From Cycas panzhihuaensis (lineage: Eukaryota; Cycadophyta), in assembly GCA_023213395.1 (NCBI GenBank), contig CM041465.1, forward strand, positions 59,713,741 to 59,777,740: a stretch of DNA of 64,000 nucleotides, written 5' to 3'. The notes beneath the pieces are model-generated. The model was not told the origin of the DNA, made no database searches, and was given only the letters and a program-made list of their open reading frames with translations. How positions within the stretch are numbered: position 1 is the first letter of the stretch; each line of letters starts with the position of its first letter. A program made the position numbers and the translations under genes. This document shows positions 46,020 through 58,097 of this stretch, one piece after another.

Positions 46020-48890
46020 TAAGCTCAAGTATGCTTCTCCCTTTTCACTTGCATCATTCTGTTGGAAAGGTTGACAGAAGCATTGCCCCTCTACATGACT
46101 GCTTACTTCATTTTGTGTGATTACTTTGCATTTTGTTGCATGTTCATGCTGCCTGTCGTATCATAAGCCTATGACGACCCAGTGGGACCTACCTCTCTGC
46201 AAGGTAGATGTCCCCATGGCACTATATGACCTTCCGCGTTGTCTCCACACTGCCTCAGTCTCTTTTTGGTCTGTATGATCTGTTCATGCCTTGACCTTGA
46301 GCTTTTAACACCTCGTTTTGGGATTCTTTACTTATCGATGCTTTGCTTGCCTCTGTCCAGTGCTTTCTAGACCATCTCAGCCACCTAGATAGGAGGGCCA
46401 GCCCCTCTTAGGCCTGTCAAATCATCTCCCAAAGCTCCTGAAACCCAGAATTCTGCCATTCTGGCTTTTTGGTCTTGCACTTATGTAAACTTAGTGGTAC
46501 CACGAAGTTTACTGCAGTACCGCAAAGTTTGCCATGGTGCGATTGTCATCAGTTGTTTTTTAAAATCTGTCGTGGAAATTTTCATTTTTTCTGCGAAATT
46601 GCCACGTGGTCTCACATCCATCTCAGCCCTATTCATGCTCTATTCATCCTCTTAGGGCTGGGATAGGTATAAGTATTCATACCCTCATTATTTTAAGGGA
46701 TTCTTAGGTCATTTTTACTCTACAACACAATAACTTCTGTTGCAACTTCTGCTCTCCAACTCTTTCTGTCACAGGTGTTTCTGCAAGCCTGCATTCCTTA
46801 TAACCCCAGGCTAAGACATGCCTACAACTCTTTGCTTCCATGGTGGGAAGCCTCTCTTCAGGTCCCATCAAGTGTTTTTAGCGCTGATCCCTCCACAACT
46901 CGCCCATCAGTGCTCCTTTCAGCTGTCTGTTGGATTTACCTTCTGCAAACCCCTGCAGGGGCCCTCCTTCTTGCTGTTAGCAGGCCCAAGTCTATCATAC
47001 ATCCACCCAACAGGTCTTACCAACTATTTTCTTCCATTTTTTGGTGAGTTACTCCCTGTTTGGACCCATTTCTTGCTTTATTTACCCATTTCCTTCAGTT
47101 TTCACTGTTGAAAAGCTGTCTTTCCATTGTATCTTGCTTGTCGCTTCTTGGCTCCACCTTCCCTCCGCTGGTTTTCTTCAAGAGAATAGTGAGAGAAGAG
47201 CCCCAAGGCTAGGTGAAGAGAGTAAGGTGGGGCAGCCCCCCTTTCAGTCCTTCTCTCCAAGGGTAATCCCTTCCCACCTTCTCTTCTCTCATCCTATGTT
47301 CTTCTTAAGATTACTAGGAGAGATTGAGCCCTAGGCCAGCGCTGGATTGTCAGTGTATATAGCCACTTGCTGCGCTGATTCTAGGCCTACTCACCCCTCG
47401 TTTGGACCCTCGTAGAGTCCCCCGTGTCATTGGGTACCCCTTGTCCTCATTAGCAAGGGTTTGGGCACCGGATTGCTGCCCATAGCAACTCTGTGTCCTG
47501 CTTACCTCTCAACACTCTGTTGCTTTTCCTTTGGCATCTTTGGCTGTCCTTAGTGGCTTTTACCTGCTACCTTGCTATGTCTATGAGTCGTGTGGAGATT
47601 TTAGCAGAAGGTTAGCCATCCTGAGGCTTCCCTTGTACCATTTTCACTTGGTGTCTAGCCTTGTTTGAGAGAGGTTTTGTAGAGTTTGTTGCAGCAATTG
47701 TCTTTCTCTAACATTCTAACATTAACAACACTTACATACACTTGCATGTACATAGATTATTTCTTGCAGCCCCTTCTTGGAAGAGATAGGTTTGTACATG
47801 TGCAGGTTGTCGCGATGCTCTTGAAAAGGGATTAAGCACTTGAATCCAAGTAAGGTTTCTTTTGTTTTGCTCTTCGCTTTCATTTTTGTTTCCTTTCTTT
47901 TTTCCTTTCACAAGGGGAAGGTAAGGAAACCCCTCCATCATCCGTGGGCTTGGTGAGGACGTGCGTAGCACATGGATGAGGTCTCTTATTGGCCACTACC
48001 CTCTCAGGTACGTACTTCTTTCTCTTACCCTAGCTTTCCTTTTCACGCTTTTAGTTGTGGTCTATGCATTAGTTAAATAGGTCAAACATAAAAGAGAAAA
48101 GGAAATTAACATCTTTAACTCGCATTTATATATTTGCACTTTACACACCACATTCACTTAGGGAAAGGACTTTAGAAGATTTTTCCCTTCACCTTTTCCT
48201 CAGCTTGCAAACCCAATCCTCGCCCCTTTGGCTTGTCTTTTCGTTGTTTGAGTTTGCTTGTGTGCGTGCGCCATATCACTATCACCTTCTTGGTTGAACC
48301 ATTAAGGGAGATTTTGGGATTGCTATCTGCTCCCCTTCTAGGCTCTATTTTCTTAGCCAAATAACTGAGAAGATCCTAGCCGCATCGTAGGCTATTGCCT
48401 ACCTTACTCCTGCTTGTTTCCCTCCATCATAAGGAAACCCTTGAGGATCCTCTTCCTCCCATTCTGGCCATCTAAGGGTGGTAGGACTTTCCTCCTAAGT
48501 CTATCCAGGCTACCTCTCTCGCTCCCCCCCTCTCTCTGAGGTGGGGAACCACTCTCAAGTAGTTGGGTATCATCCACAGGTCCCAAACTTGCACTCAAAT
48601 GCACGGGGTGCCCTGCGTGGTACTCACTCTTTTTGTAGGTTTCTATCTGCACCCTCAATACCGTTATCGATCATCCTCACTATTCCTACTCATCTAGATG
48701 ATTATCCCGTAGATGCACATCCACTAGCAACCATATTGGGGATCTACCAGTAAGGGAGCTAGTTCTCATCCCTTCCTGTTGATATTACCACCTTTTAGTG
48801 GTTCCTTCCACTTTATCTCCTTCGTTGGATAGCCCCCAATGTGCACTCCTTGTGGCTCTTTCCTTCTTCTAAAGTGTTGGCAAACTTTGT
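46020..48890 (+). other. 5' region of element T (LTR/leader, unresolved)
   Basis: No protein family was recognised. A palindrome cluster lies at 46,485-46,524, and a TATA-like GGTATAAGTAT follows at about 46,667. This arrangement would suit an LTR with promoter. The downstream stretch to 48,890 is CT-rich with short open frames that look accidental. No repeat of this region was found at the 3' side of the element. Confidence 0.45.
46485..46524. repeat. Palindrome cluster, left (centre GGTACC)
   Basis: A 28-nt palindrome at 46,485-46,512 has arms GTAAACTT/AAGTTTAC, centre GGTACC and one mismatched pair. It is followed directly by a 12-nt near-palindrome TGCAGTACCGCA (46,513-46,524). A palindrome with the same outer arms lies at 58,242-58,269. 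Confidence 0.85.
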
Positions 48891-51080
48891 ATGCAACGCT
48901 TCTCTCATCGCCTATGTGGTTTACCTCCATTGTTAGAAGATCCCAGGTATCGTTCTCTTTCATCATCGAATTCCAATTTGACCATGGAAGGATACCCTTC
49001 TAATTGGGTCTATCACGCCTTTGCCTCGGGAACTCACAAGTTCCCTGCATCCATTCTAGGATCCACCCAAGAGGGTGATGATCCTATCTACTACCTGGGT
49101 GATCAGCATCACCCCCTTGACATCCATCCTTCTGCCTATGCGGTAGAAGGCTCATCTCCTCTTGAGGTTCACCACCCTATTAGCGATTCTTATGAGGAGC
49201 GCCCTGAGGGATCTACGTCATTTGAGGTCCCCTCCACCTCTTATGATCATGTAGATACCCCTCCCACTGATGTGGTTGAAGCTATTAGCGAATGCTTTTG
49301 AGCGACTCATCTTCAATCGCGTCTCAGGTGGTTTGAAGATGTTTTGCATGGTGGAGCACCTTCTGCGTCCGCTCTTATCCCACCTTCTTCATCTGCACCT
49401 GTGCCTCTGACAACGAGTAACCCTTTCATTCCTGCGCATTCGTCCCGCTCTATTTCTACACCAACCTTGGGGACGAATATCGCACCTTCTATTACTCGTC
49501 ATGGTCTTAGTTCTTCAAGACCCTCTCGCGGTATATCTTTCTCCTAGCTCAGGGTTAGTATACCTTTTCTGAGTCAAGCGAATGTGTCACCTCCTTATAT
49601 AGCACATGCATTTCTTAGTAGGCCTAGAGGTCCTACTAACACTACCACCACTAGTCATGTAGGACCCACTCCCACGTATCCCTAAAACCAACTTAATAGT
49701 TCTTCTCTTTACATCCCCTAAGGTTATACCTCTCAACCTTGGGGGTAGGGTAAAGTGAACCACCTTCCAGCTTATGGGGTGGACCCGCTACACCCATATG
49801 GGATTGCACGACCTATGGGTGGCCTATATGGGCAAAACCCAGTCCCACACCCTCCTTTTCCACCATCTAGCATAGCCTCTTACGTTGCGCCTTCGTAAGG
49901 GAACCTAGCTTCCTTTCAAGGCACTTATCCTCAAGTCCCTTTATAGCAAGGGGTGCTTCCTTAAGGAGGGATGGGTTTACCACCCCCATCCGTTCCTTAC
50001 CCTTTACCTCCTACTTCATTTGTTGATCCTACAATCTAAGCAAGGGAATGTCCCTTCATGGATTATAGATCGACACCACTCTATGTCGAGGCATTAAGAA
50101 CTAACTTACCACCTCACTCTCCCGAAGTTCCTAAATTTGACGGAACTTCCTCGCAAGACCCAGTAGAGCATGTCCATAGTTTCTCTATGGTGTGTATTGA
50201 TTACTGGGCCTATGACCACATCTTGATGAAACTATTCCCTCGATCTTTACCTTAAGTGGTTTTATCGCCTTCCAGCTCATTCCATTTTCTCGTTCCAGCA
50301 ACTTATGGACGAGTTCATCAATTATTTTGATGTTGCTCGCCCATTTAAAAGTGGAATGAAATCTCTTCTATCGCTCAAATAAGGCCACGATGAGATGAAT
50401 CGTGACTTTGTACGACGGTTCCATGACCTTCTTCATTCCACTAAGGCTACATTGCCCGAGGAATTAAAGAGGTACCTCTTCGTTAACGCACTTCGCCCTG
50501 AAGTACATGTAGAAGTCCTTAAAATAGAGGCGACTACATATGATTCTGCTATTGCAAAGTGCTTAGCGCTTAAGGCTATTGAGATCTAAGCTGGACTCAA
50601 GAAGCCTCTCAAGCCCTCACAGCGACGTGAGGCACCACCTCCAACTAAAGAGACTAAACCTCAATAATCTTCTAGGTCTTTTTCTCATCTAACTGAGAAG
50701 ACCCTAAATCCGATTACATCCTCTATGCATTCATTCGAACATATGATGAAGGAACTCAAACTACAAGCTCCTTCATCACTAACTTCTAACAAACAAATCC
50801 AGCGATCTACCCAAGCTTCCCTCCCTAGGAATGATAATGCCCAGTCCTCTCAAGCGAGGAAACTCGATTCCTCACTTAAGAAGAAGTGGTGTTCCATTCA
50901 TGGGGAGTGTTTCTATGATGACTCACGTTATAAGGCCCAGCATCCCAGGGATGCCCCTCGACGTGACTCATCCCCCATACGGGCCTCAAGGCCTAATCTA
51001 GACCAACTGGTCCACAAGGATCCGTTCCCCAAGCATGGGGAACGTGATCGTAATACTCAGCTCAAGAAAAACTAGAACCG
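48891..51080 (+). pseudogene. Element T gag
   Basis: The N-terminal region (48,891-50,050) is a Pro/Ser/His-rich linker with a few stops, one starting MQRFSHRLCGLPP. The gag core begins SPEVPKFDGTSSQDPVEHVH (50,119-50,180), the usual PKFDGxxDPxxHVxxF entry. It then shifts one frame near 50,255 and continues LMDEFINYFDVARPF (about 50,304-50,348), FVRRFHDLLHSTKATLPEEL and YLFVNALRPEVHVEVL (50,395-50,520). A Cys/His segment WCSIHGECFYDDSRYKAQH (50,888-50,944) stands where Tat gags have WCxFHxxxGHxTxxC. Because a single frameshift and about five stops interrupt it, the gag is inactive but young. The exact start is uncertain. Confidence 0.8.
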
Positions 51081-51390
51081 AGGAAGATCACCGAATTCCT
51101 GTCCTTCCCGCGATAAAGGGAAGGGCGCCTAGGATTCGTTTGTTTCCTCTCATTCCCCTAACCGACGCACTCCATCACCTTTGCAGTCCCGGAACAAGGG
51201 AAAGAAGGTGATCCAAATGCTTGAGGCTACTCCTTTGTATGCCCTTACTTGGTCTCAAGCTGCCAAGGAAGTAGCTGGTACTTCTTCTTCTATTCCTCAC
51301 TCTGATCCTCTTCCAGAGAACCCTCCCCTGGAAGTGCCACTTTTTCCCAAGGCTATTCTCATGCATCCTGGTCATTATGATTTTTGAAGG

Positions 51391-51960
51391 GTGCTTACCC
51401 AACCTACTGCGAAAGGTAAGCCCTTCTCTATCGTGGATGAGCTCCATACTGTCGCTGCGGGAATGTCCTTGATAGATGTTTTGAGAAGTTGTCCCAAACA
51501 ATGGACTCTCTTTTTGGAAGCTTTAGGGTTGAACGATGGGCCCATTCACGCTTTGGGTGTCACCCAAAGCCATGAGCTTATCATTTCTTTTGACCCTAAA
51601 GACCTTCCCCCTGCATGTGAAAGGAAACGCCAATGGAACTTCCCGTTCACTATCACCATTAACACACCTAATTGTACCTTACAAAGGACTGTTATTGATA
51701 ATGGTTCTTCCGTGAATGCCATGCCCTTGCATGTTATGCAAGAGTTTGGTATTTCTGCCTTGGAACCTGTTCCATGGTGATGCCAAGGCTACAACAGTAG
51801 CGAAAAGACCCTATTAGGATCTATCTCGATCCTGCTCACTCTCGAGGGTAGGATTGTCCTCGTTGACATTGTAGTCCTTGATGTCGACATCGACTACAAC
51901 CTTCTCTTGGGTCGACCATAGCTTAACCAGATGGGAGCTGTGTGTTCGACCCGCTAGGGG
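51391..51960 (+). pseudogene. Element T aspartic protease
   Basis: The frame shared with late gag and RT shows TVIDNGSSVNAMPLHVM at about 51,688-51,738 with the catalytic Asp in DNGSS. It is followed by DIDYNLLLGRP*LNQMGAV at about 51,889-51,945, the YNxLLGRPWLHxxGAV flap-side motif with Trp changed to a stop. Tat-type proteases have the same two landmarks. Confidence 0.88.
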
Positions 51961-52539
51961 CAACTTAAATTCGTCCATGATGGATGAATGAAGGTTGTCT
52001 CCCATAAATGCCCACCTGCTAAACAAACTCGCCCTATCAACCAAGCAAGCCAAGGCCCTTCTACTCACGCCTCGACTTGCTCCATCAGCATACCCGATCC
52101 ATCTCATATCGAAGAAGATCATGTAACTTCTTCTCCTAGTCTTATGCGCTTTCCTCCTATTGGTGTTGGGAGCTGTGGGTACCTCACCTCATTTAGTGAC
52201 GATGAGTCTCATGATGAGGATGAGGATTATCTTCACCCTGTTTCTTTCCTTCGCACTAGTAGGATGCGCCCTCCTTGTTCTAGGTCCCAACCTAGAACTC
52301 CTCCCATTCGTGGGACTAGTCATCCTTTTGTGACACATATCATTGCATGTTCTAACCTGTCCGTCATTGGTCCTTCCTCTTCATCACCTCCCGTAGGTGA
52401 TGGCTATGAGGAGCTTCCTTTTGCTCCTTCCGAGGAGCCCCTTCTGGACTCTCCCTTAGGGTCTGTTGAGGACGTTGGATAACCTGATAACCACCATGGT
52501 CCCGTTGCTCCTACTTCCTCCAATACTTCATCTATTCGA

Positions 52540-53530
52540 AGTAAGGTCATCCATGGGGTGGATTACTTCAAAGACGATGAAGCCTTACTTGAGCACTTAG
52601 CGGGCTCCACGCCCAACTTTCCTTTTGGTCACTATAGGCTTGGCCACCAGAAGATTCTCGTGATTGGGTCCATACTCGTTGACCCAATACCATCCCCTAT
52701 TCCATCTATTCATGTTGACCTTGCCCCTCTCCATTTCGAGGAGGGGAATGCCATGTGCATGGGGGCAACCCAGGACATAGTCTTGGCCCCTGGCAAGGTC
52801 ATTAAGGTCAGGATGGAATGCTCTCCTAATGAGGTAAGGGAGTATTCCCTTTTGTTCTAGGAGTTCTGAGATGTCTTTGCGTGGGATTATTCTGACATGA
52901 AGGGAATTGACCCCTCCATTGTCACTCATAATCTCACTACCATTCCTAGCACCTGTCCTGTGCGCTAAAAGCAGCGTCCTCTTCACCCTAAGCTTTCGGC
53001 CATCATTAAGATGGAGGTCGAGAAGTTGTTGGATGTTGGACTTATCACTTCTATTGATTACCCCAAGTGCGTATCCAACATTATTCCCGTTACTAAAAAG
53101 AACAGGACCATCTGTATATGTGTCGATTTCCATGATATTACCAATGCTTGTCCTAAGGACAACTTTCTGCTCCCTTTCATCGATCAAATCATTGATCGAA
53201 CCGCAAGATTCAAAGTTATGTCCTTGTTGGACGGGTTCTCTAGCTATAACTAGATTCAGATATCTCCTGAAAACTGCCACAAGATGGCCTTCACCACCCC
53301 GTGGGGTACCTTTGCCTATAAGGTGATGCCCTTCGGTCTTAAAAATGCAAGTGCTACTTATCAAAGAGCGATGCATTTCATCTTCCATGGTCTCATTGAC
53401 AACACATTGGAGGTCTTCATGGATGACATGATAGGTTTCTCACGTGTTAGGACCCATCACCCCTCCGAATTTCGGGCTATCTTCACGTGATGTCGTAAGT
53501 ATCATGTTAGCCTAAACCTACTCAAGTGTG
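52540..53530 (+). pseudogene. Element T reverse transcriptase
   Basis: In the same frame: DYFKDDEALLEHLAG, FAWDYSDMKGIDPSIVTHNL (near 52,876-52,934), then HPKLSAIIKMEVEKLLDVGL. CVDFHDITNACPKDNFLLPF lies near 53,119-53,180 and MAFTTPWGTFAYKVMPFGLK at 53,284-53,343. The catalytic FMDDMI is intact at 53,416-53,433. One stop lies in SSYN*IQISPENCHKM (W or Q expected). The whole RT has only a few stops and no internal frameshift. Confidence 0.93.
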
Positions 53531-53655
53531 TGTTTGTTGTTACTTCTGGCAAACTCCTTGGATTTCTTATGTCAAAACAAGGAATCTGGGTTAACCCTAA
53601 CAAAGTCATGGCAATCCTTGATATGCATACTTTTAAGACCCAATGATAGATCAAG

Positions 53656-54323
53656 TTGTTCCTAAGTAGGCTTGGTTTCCTCAAGCACTTCCTAGTAGAC
53701 TTCACCGTAAGCGCTAAACCCTTAACCAACCTATTAAAGAAGGGAGCCCCATTTGTTTGGTCTGATAAGGCCCAACAAGCCTTTGAAGGACTCAAGGAAG
53801 CCCTTGCTTCCACTCCTACATTAGTGCCCCCTTATTTTGATAGGCCCTTTATTCTTTATACTTCGGTGACTTACAAGTCCCTGGGCGCTATGTTGACTCA
53901 AGAGTCAAGAGAGTTATTTACTTTATCAGCCACACCCTCGTGGCTGCCGAACTTAACTACTCTCCTTTCGAGAAGGAATGTCTCTCCTTGGTCCACGCGA
54001 CCAAGAAGTTTAGACATTACTTGCTTGGTAACACCACCAAGGTAATCATCAAGTCTGATCCCTTGCGATATTTACTTACTCGTTTGGACTTGATGGGTAG
54101 GGCTGGTCGTTGGGCCATCTTACTTCAAGAGTTCGACCTTCATATCGTTAACCAAAAATCAAAGAAAGGAATGGTAGTAGTTGAGCAGCTCGGAGATGCC
54201 CCTATTCCTAACTCGCTCGATACCCCCATCGATGATTCCCTTCCTGATAAGTCTATCTTAACTATTCAGGACGTCTCTCCCCATCCACTCACCGATAATG
54301 AGTGGTATAGCGACATTGTGTAG
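53656..54323 (+). pseudogene. Element T RNase H
   Basis: RT connection and RNase H text: FLSRLGFLKHFLVDFTVSAK, then LLKKGAPFVWSDKAQQAF and YTSVTYKSLGAMLTQE (to about 53,910). It then shifts one frame to ELNYSPFEKECLSLVHATKK (near 53,945-54,005), HYLLGNTTKVIIKSDPLRYL and GRAGRWAILLQEFDLHIV (54,093-54,150). The family text is YTxxEKECLALVFAxxKLRHYLLxHxxxLxxxxDPLRYL. Confidence 0.88.
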
Positions 54324-54329
54324 TATCTC

Positions 54330-55547
54330 ATGCAACAACAATACTACCCTGATGCTAGTAGTAAAGTTAGATCTCATATCCGGACTTCTGCTTGGAAATA
54401 CTTCCTCATGGATGAAGTATTATATAAGAGGTCCTTCGATGGGATCCTCCTCTGTTGCGTCATTACCAATGAAGCTAACCAAATATTTCGCGAATGCCAC
54501 CATGGCATTTGTGGGGGTCACTTTGGGGGCCAGTCCATGGCCCAGAGGATCCTCCGTATGGGTTACTATTGGACGTCCCTCTTCAAAGATGCCCATGCTT
54601 TTGCCCTAAGATGTTGGCAATGTTAAGAACACGCCAATATCTCCCATGTACCTTCCGAGGCCCTTCACTCCATCATATCTCCGTGGCCTTTCACTCAGTG
54701 GGGGTTGGACCTCATCGGGGCCATCTCTCCACCCTCTTCGTCACAGCATAAGTTTATCTTAACTTCTACTGAATACTTTATCAAATGGGCGGAGGCCATC
54801 CCTCTAGTTACCACCCCTAGTAAGACGATAGCTACCTTCGTTTACCAGCACATCATTTATCATTTAAGAATTCCTGATGTCCTGATTACTGACAACGAAA
54901 CCCTCTTCTGCAACAAGGAGATGGATGAGCTTTGTGAGAAGTTCAAGATTTCTCACAAAACTTCTTCTCCTTACTATCCTCAGGCAAATGGTTAAGTGGA
55001 GTCGTTCAATAAGACTCTCGTTAATATTCTAAATAAAATTGTCACCTAGTCTCAAAGAGATTGGCACCTGCAGCTCCCTTCCACTTTGTGGACTTACTGC
55101 ACCTCTATTTGTTCTGCCATGGGAATGACCTCGTTCTTCCTAGTTTACGGTACCAAGGTGGTACTCCTGTTCGAAGTGGAGATTCCTTCTTTGTGTGTTT
55201 CTCTTTAGGGTCTCATCGATGAGGAGTCGATCCGCCAGGCTCACCTCCTTGACCTCGAAGCTTTGGATGAGAGACGTTTAGCTGCCTACCAGGCTAACCT
55301 AGCATCGAAAGCCCACTCACAAAGGACCCACGATAAACATCTTCGTTCTTGTCCTTTGTTTCCTGGGGACCACATCCTCAAATTGGAGTATCTTCATGAC
55401 CGCTTGGCCAAGTTCAAGCCTAGATGGGTTGGCCCCTTTGTCGTTATCGAGAGCCTCGGTAATGGCGCTTATAGGATTGCTACCTTGGAGGGTATTGAAT
55501 TTGAGAAAGCTGTTAACGGGAAATTCCTTAAGAAGTTTTACTCGTGA
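54330..55547 (+). pseudogene. Element T integrase
   Basis: The HHCC zinc finger is H-H-(29)-C-C: ECHHGICGGHFGGQ to ALRCWQC* (54,491-54,625). The DDE core has WGLDLIGAISPP (54,699-54,735), ITDNETLFCNKEMDELCEKF (54,888-54,950) and YYPQANG*VESFNKTLVNIL (54,975-55,030), with D, D and E all present. The C-terminal part reads GDHILKLEYLHDRLAKFKPR then WVGPFVVIESLGNGAYRI (55,365-55,485) and ends KFLKKFYS at 55,547. Only a few stops interrupt it. Confidence 0.92.
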
Positions 55548-56870
55548 CCTTGCCATCACCTCACCCATGCTTCGAAATGAGCCTAAACTACCATCTTAAG
55601 TTTGTTCCCATTCGTCCTAGCCACGAGTAGAATGATGACTTAGGATGGCCTCTTCGTCTCCTTTTGGTTCCTCCCGCAAAACCCTTGTTCCTATTTCCTT
55701 TGGGACCTTGTCCTCCTATTTGGGCATCCCCCAGTTAGGACGGCGCTATGGAGTATCGTTAGTCCCCCTCTCGCACGGTATTTCCTTTGCATATCCCACT
55801 ATGCTCCCATATGGACATGCATGTCGCCTTATTTCTAACCCCACATATGTCTATCACCTCTGCTCATGGTGGTCGTGTGTGCTCTTATTAGGTATATGGC
55901 CCTGCATGAAAGGAAATACATGCATCCCAAACAAATAACATAAATATGTAAACAAACATGCATAGCATCCATCACACATCATGATACACATCATCGCATA
56001 TCAAAATGGGGTATTAATCACCCTGTCTCTATATATACATCAAAAATCATGTGTCATATTATACATATGGTATGGTATATCCTTTGTGGGAAGCCAGTAT
56101 CCTTGCAGGGGGGGTACAATCATATGACTCTATATATGGTGACCCCCTAGAGGTCTGTGCTTTCCCCTGTCAAAAATAAATACAGTGCATATACTTTATC
56201 CTACTACTGCCCTGCTCCTGGGGTATCATCTCCTAGTCGATGTGATCCCTCTCCTAGGGACCATATCCTTCTGAGACTCCTCCTGAGTCTCCACGAGCTC
56301 CCTGCTCGCTCCCCTCATCCTATGGCCTCCTCGGGGTCGTCACTGTTGTGAGAGTCTGCGTCCTACTCTGTGCTGACCTCGACACCATGTCCTCGATCAG
56401 TCGATCGTGTCACACCTGGATACGATCCTGCTCCATCTATATGAGGTGAAGCCTCTCCTCCATCCCCCAAAGTCTCTCCTCTAGCACTATCACTCTGACA
56501 TGGCTCTCCATGTCCCCTCTAGCTCCTCCCTGAGCCTCATGTGCCTGCACTCGTGCATGTAGGGCATCTCTCTCAGCTCGGATGGCGTCCATCTCAGCCT
56601 GCTACTGCCTTGCACGTGCCTCGTGCTCCTGAGACTCTGTCGCCTATATATCTCTCGCCCGTATCAATGGGCCGAATGCTTCCATGTGATTGCCTGCTGC
56701 TCTGGGCTCATCTCCTACCTAGAAGGGAGGTTGTCCCTCCGCGTTGGCCTAAGGGAATATCTCTCGGACTACTGCCTCCACTAACCTCTACATATCTACC
56801 ATCCCTGCAATCCAGCATGTCATGTATCAGTACATGTCTATGGATATCAAAACCAAATTAACATATCTAT
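55548..56870 (+). other. 3' region of element T between integrase and antisense ORF
   Basis: Long Tat-type elements carry 2-3 kb after pol, and this is the first part of it. A plus-strand open stretch at 55,645-55,938 has no recognised family. An AT-richer patch lies at 55,910-56,090. The part after 56,150 is CT-rich. Confidence 0.5.
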
Positions 56871-58097
56871 CTAGCAACCAAACGACAACAGGAAATGGCT
56901 ATGTCTCACCTGGTGCGGCGGCCGGCTCTTCAACTCGTCTGTTGCCTCCCCTTCAAGACTCACTTGCAGTACCTCCTCCTCTGGTACCTCCTCCGCTATG
57001 GCCTCTCTCCTCTCCGTGGTTGGCTTTTCTATCACCTCTCCAGATCTCCTCACGATCTGTAGCCTCTGGGCCTGAGTCACCAGGCCTCTCGCCTCTACAA
57101 CCCCTAATGGGCTTGCCTCTCCGCCGATAGTCCCAAATGGCCCTGCTCTTCCACCTGTTATCCCTGATAGACCTGCCTCTCCTGCACGTTGTGATGCGCT
57201 AGCCCCATCACCTCCATCTCTGCCATCATCGTCTCCTGGGGGCACCCCTGCTCCTCCTACCTTGTCATCACTACACCACCTCACCGCTCTATATGGATCT
57301 GTTGTATAATCTACCAGGGTGAGGAGGTCTAGTGATGTGGCCTCCACTGAGTGTCGGATATGAGCCTGGTCCTCTATTCCTCTAAGTCTCGTCTGCCTCC
57401 TATATACCATTGGGGCCCACTCTGTGATAGGGTGTGATCCCCCTACCGGCGCTGCTGATCCAAAATGATCGAAAAACCAACATTGTAATAGTGTGCTATA
57501 TGATAGTCCTCCTCGGCCTACTACTCTAATGGCGTCTAGCTATGCGACGAGGTTCGCCACTATCAGGGTGGCCCAATCCATCCTCTCGCCTACCTCGCAT
57601 TGGCGCACTATATCCATCCATCCTCTTGGGATGTCCCTATAGTTCTATTTCTAGGAAATCTAGAATAGAATGCACAAAATAATCAATCTCCTCACACGAG
57701 GAATCCCTGACATGACCATAGCTTGGAGAGGAACCCCTCACCTCTCCCATCTATCTAAGCCTATAAATAATATCGTTGCCTCTCTGTGTGCTGCCTCATT
57801 GCTTGGCAGTGCTCCTAGTACCACTGGCCTCCCATTCGCTGGTACCCCCAGTATCCTCCTAATATCCCCAGGTGTCACGGTTACATCTCCCACCTGAGGT
57901 AGGTGGAAGACGTATCTCCTCCTGTTCCAGTGTGATACTATATCTATTAGTAACCTCTAGTCTGACATGTACTGAGCTGTCCTCACTACCTTCAGCAACC
58001 TGCATCTCCGTAGGACTCCCTTGTCCTCCCTGCTCATCATCTCTATGAAGCTCAATATGGCTATCCCTATGTTCTCGTGGTTCTCCACCATGATCAT
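56871..58097 (-). pseudogene. Antisense extra ORF of element T, plant-mobile-domain-like
   Basis: On the strand opposite to gag-pol, one frame runs about 409 codons from ATG 58,097 to the stop at 56,871 with six in-frame stops and no frameshift. Readable parts: RYVFHLPQVGDVTVTPGDIR then RILGVPANGRPVV (near 57,925-57,835), EATILFIGLDRWE, RDIPRGWMDIVRQCEVGERM, DWATLIVANLVA (57,570-57,530), then GLSYSTLLQCWFFDHFG and YTTDPYRAVRWCSDDK. The order LPxGExTVTxxDVxxLLGLPxxGxPV, DWxxxxLAxLY and GGxxxLLQxWxxxHF is that of the plant mobile domain (PMD, PF10536). The C-terminal third is Gly/Asp then Glu-rich. Antisense extra ORFs in this position are known from some Tat elements. The PMD assignment rests on pattern only. 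Confidence 0.65.

Noticed and set aside
46775-48760. Several overlapping short open frames in the CT-rich leader of element T
   Set aside because: They overlap in different frames, differ in composition from gag-pol and show no motifs; probably chance in GC-richer DNA.
52597-53388. 263-codon open frame on the minus strand
   Set aside because: It lies exactly opposite the reverse transcriptase of element T, whose motifs are clear; the minus-strand product shows no family resemblance.
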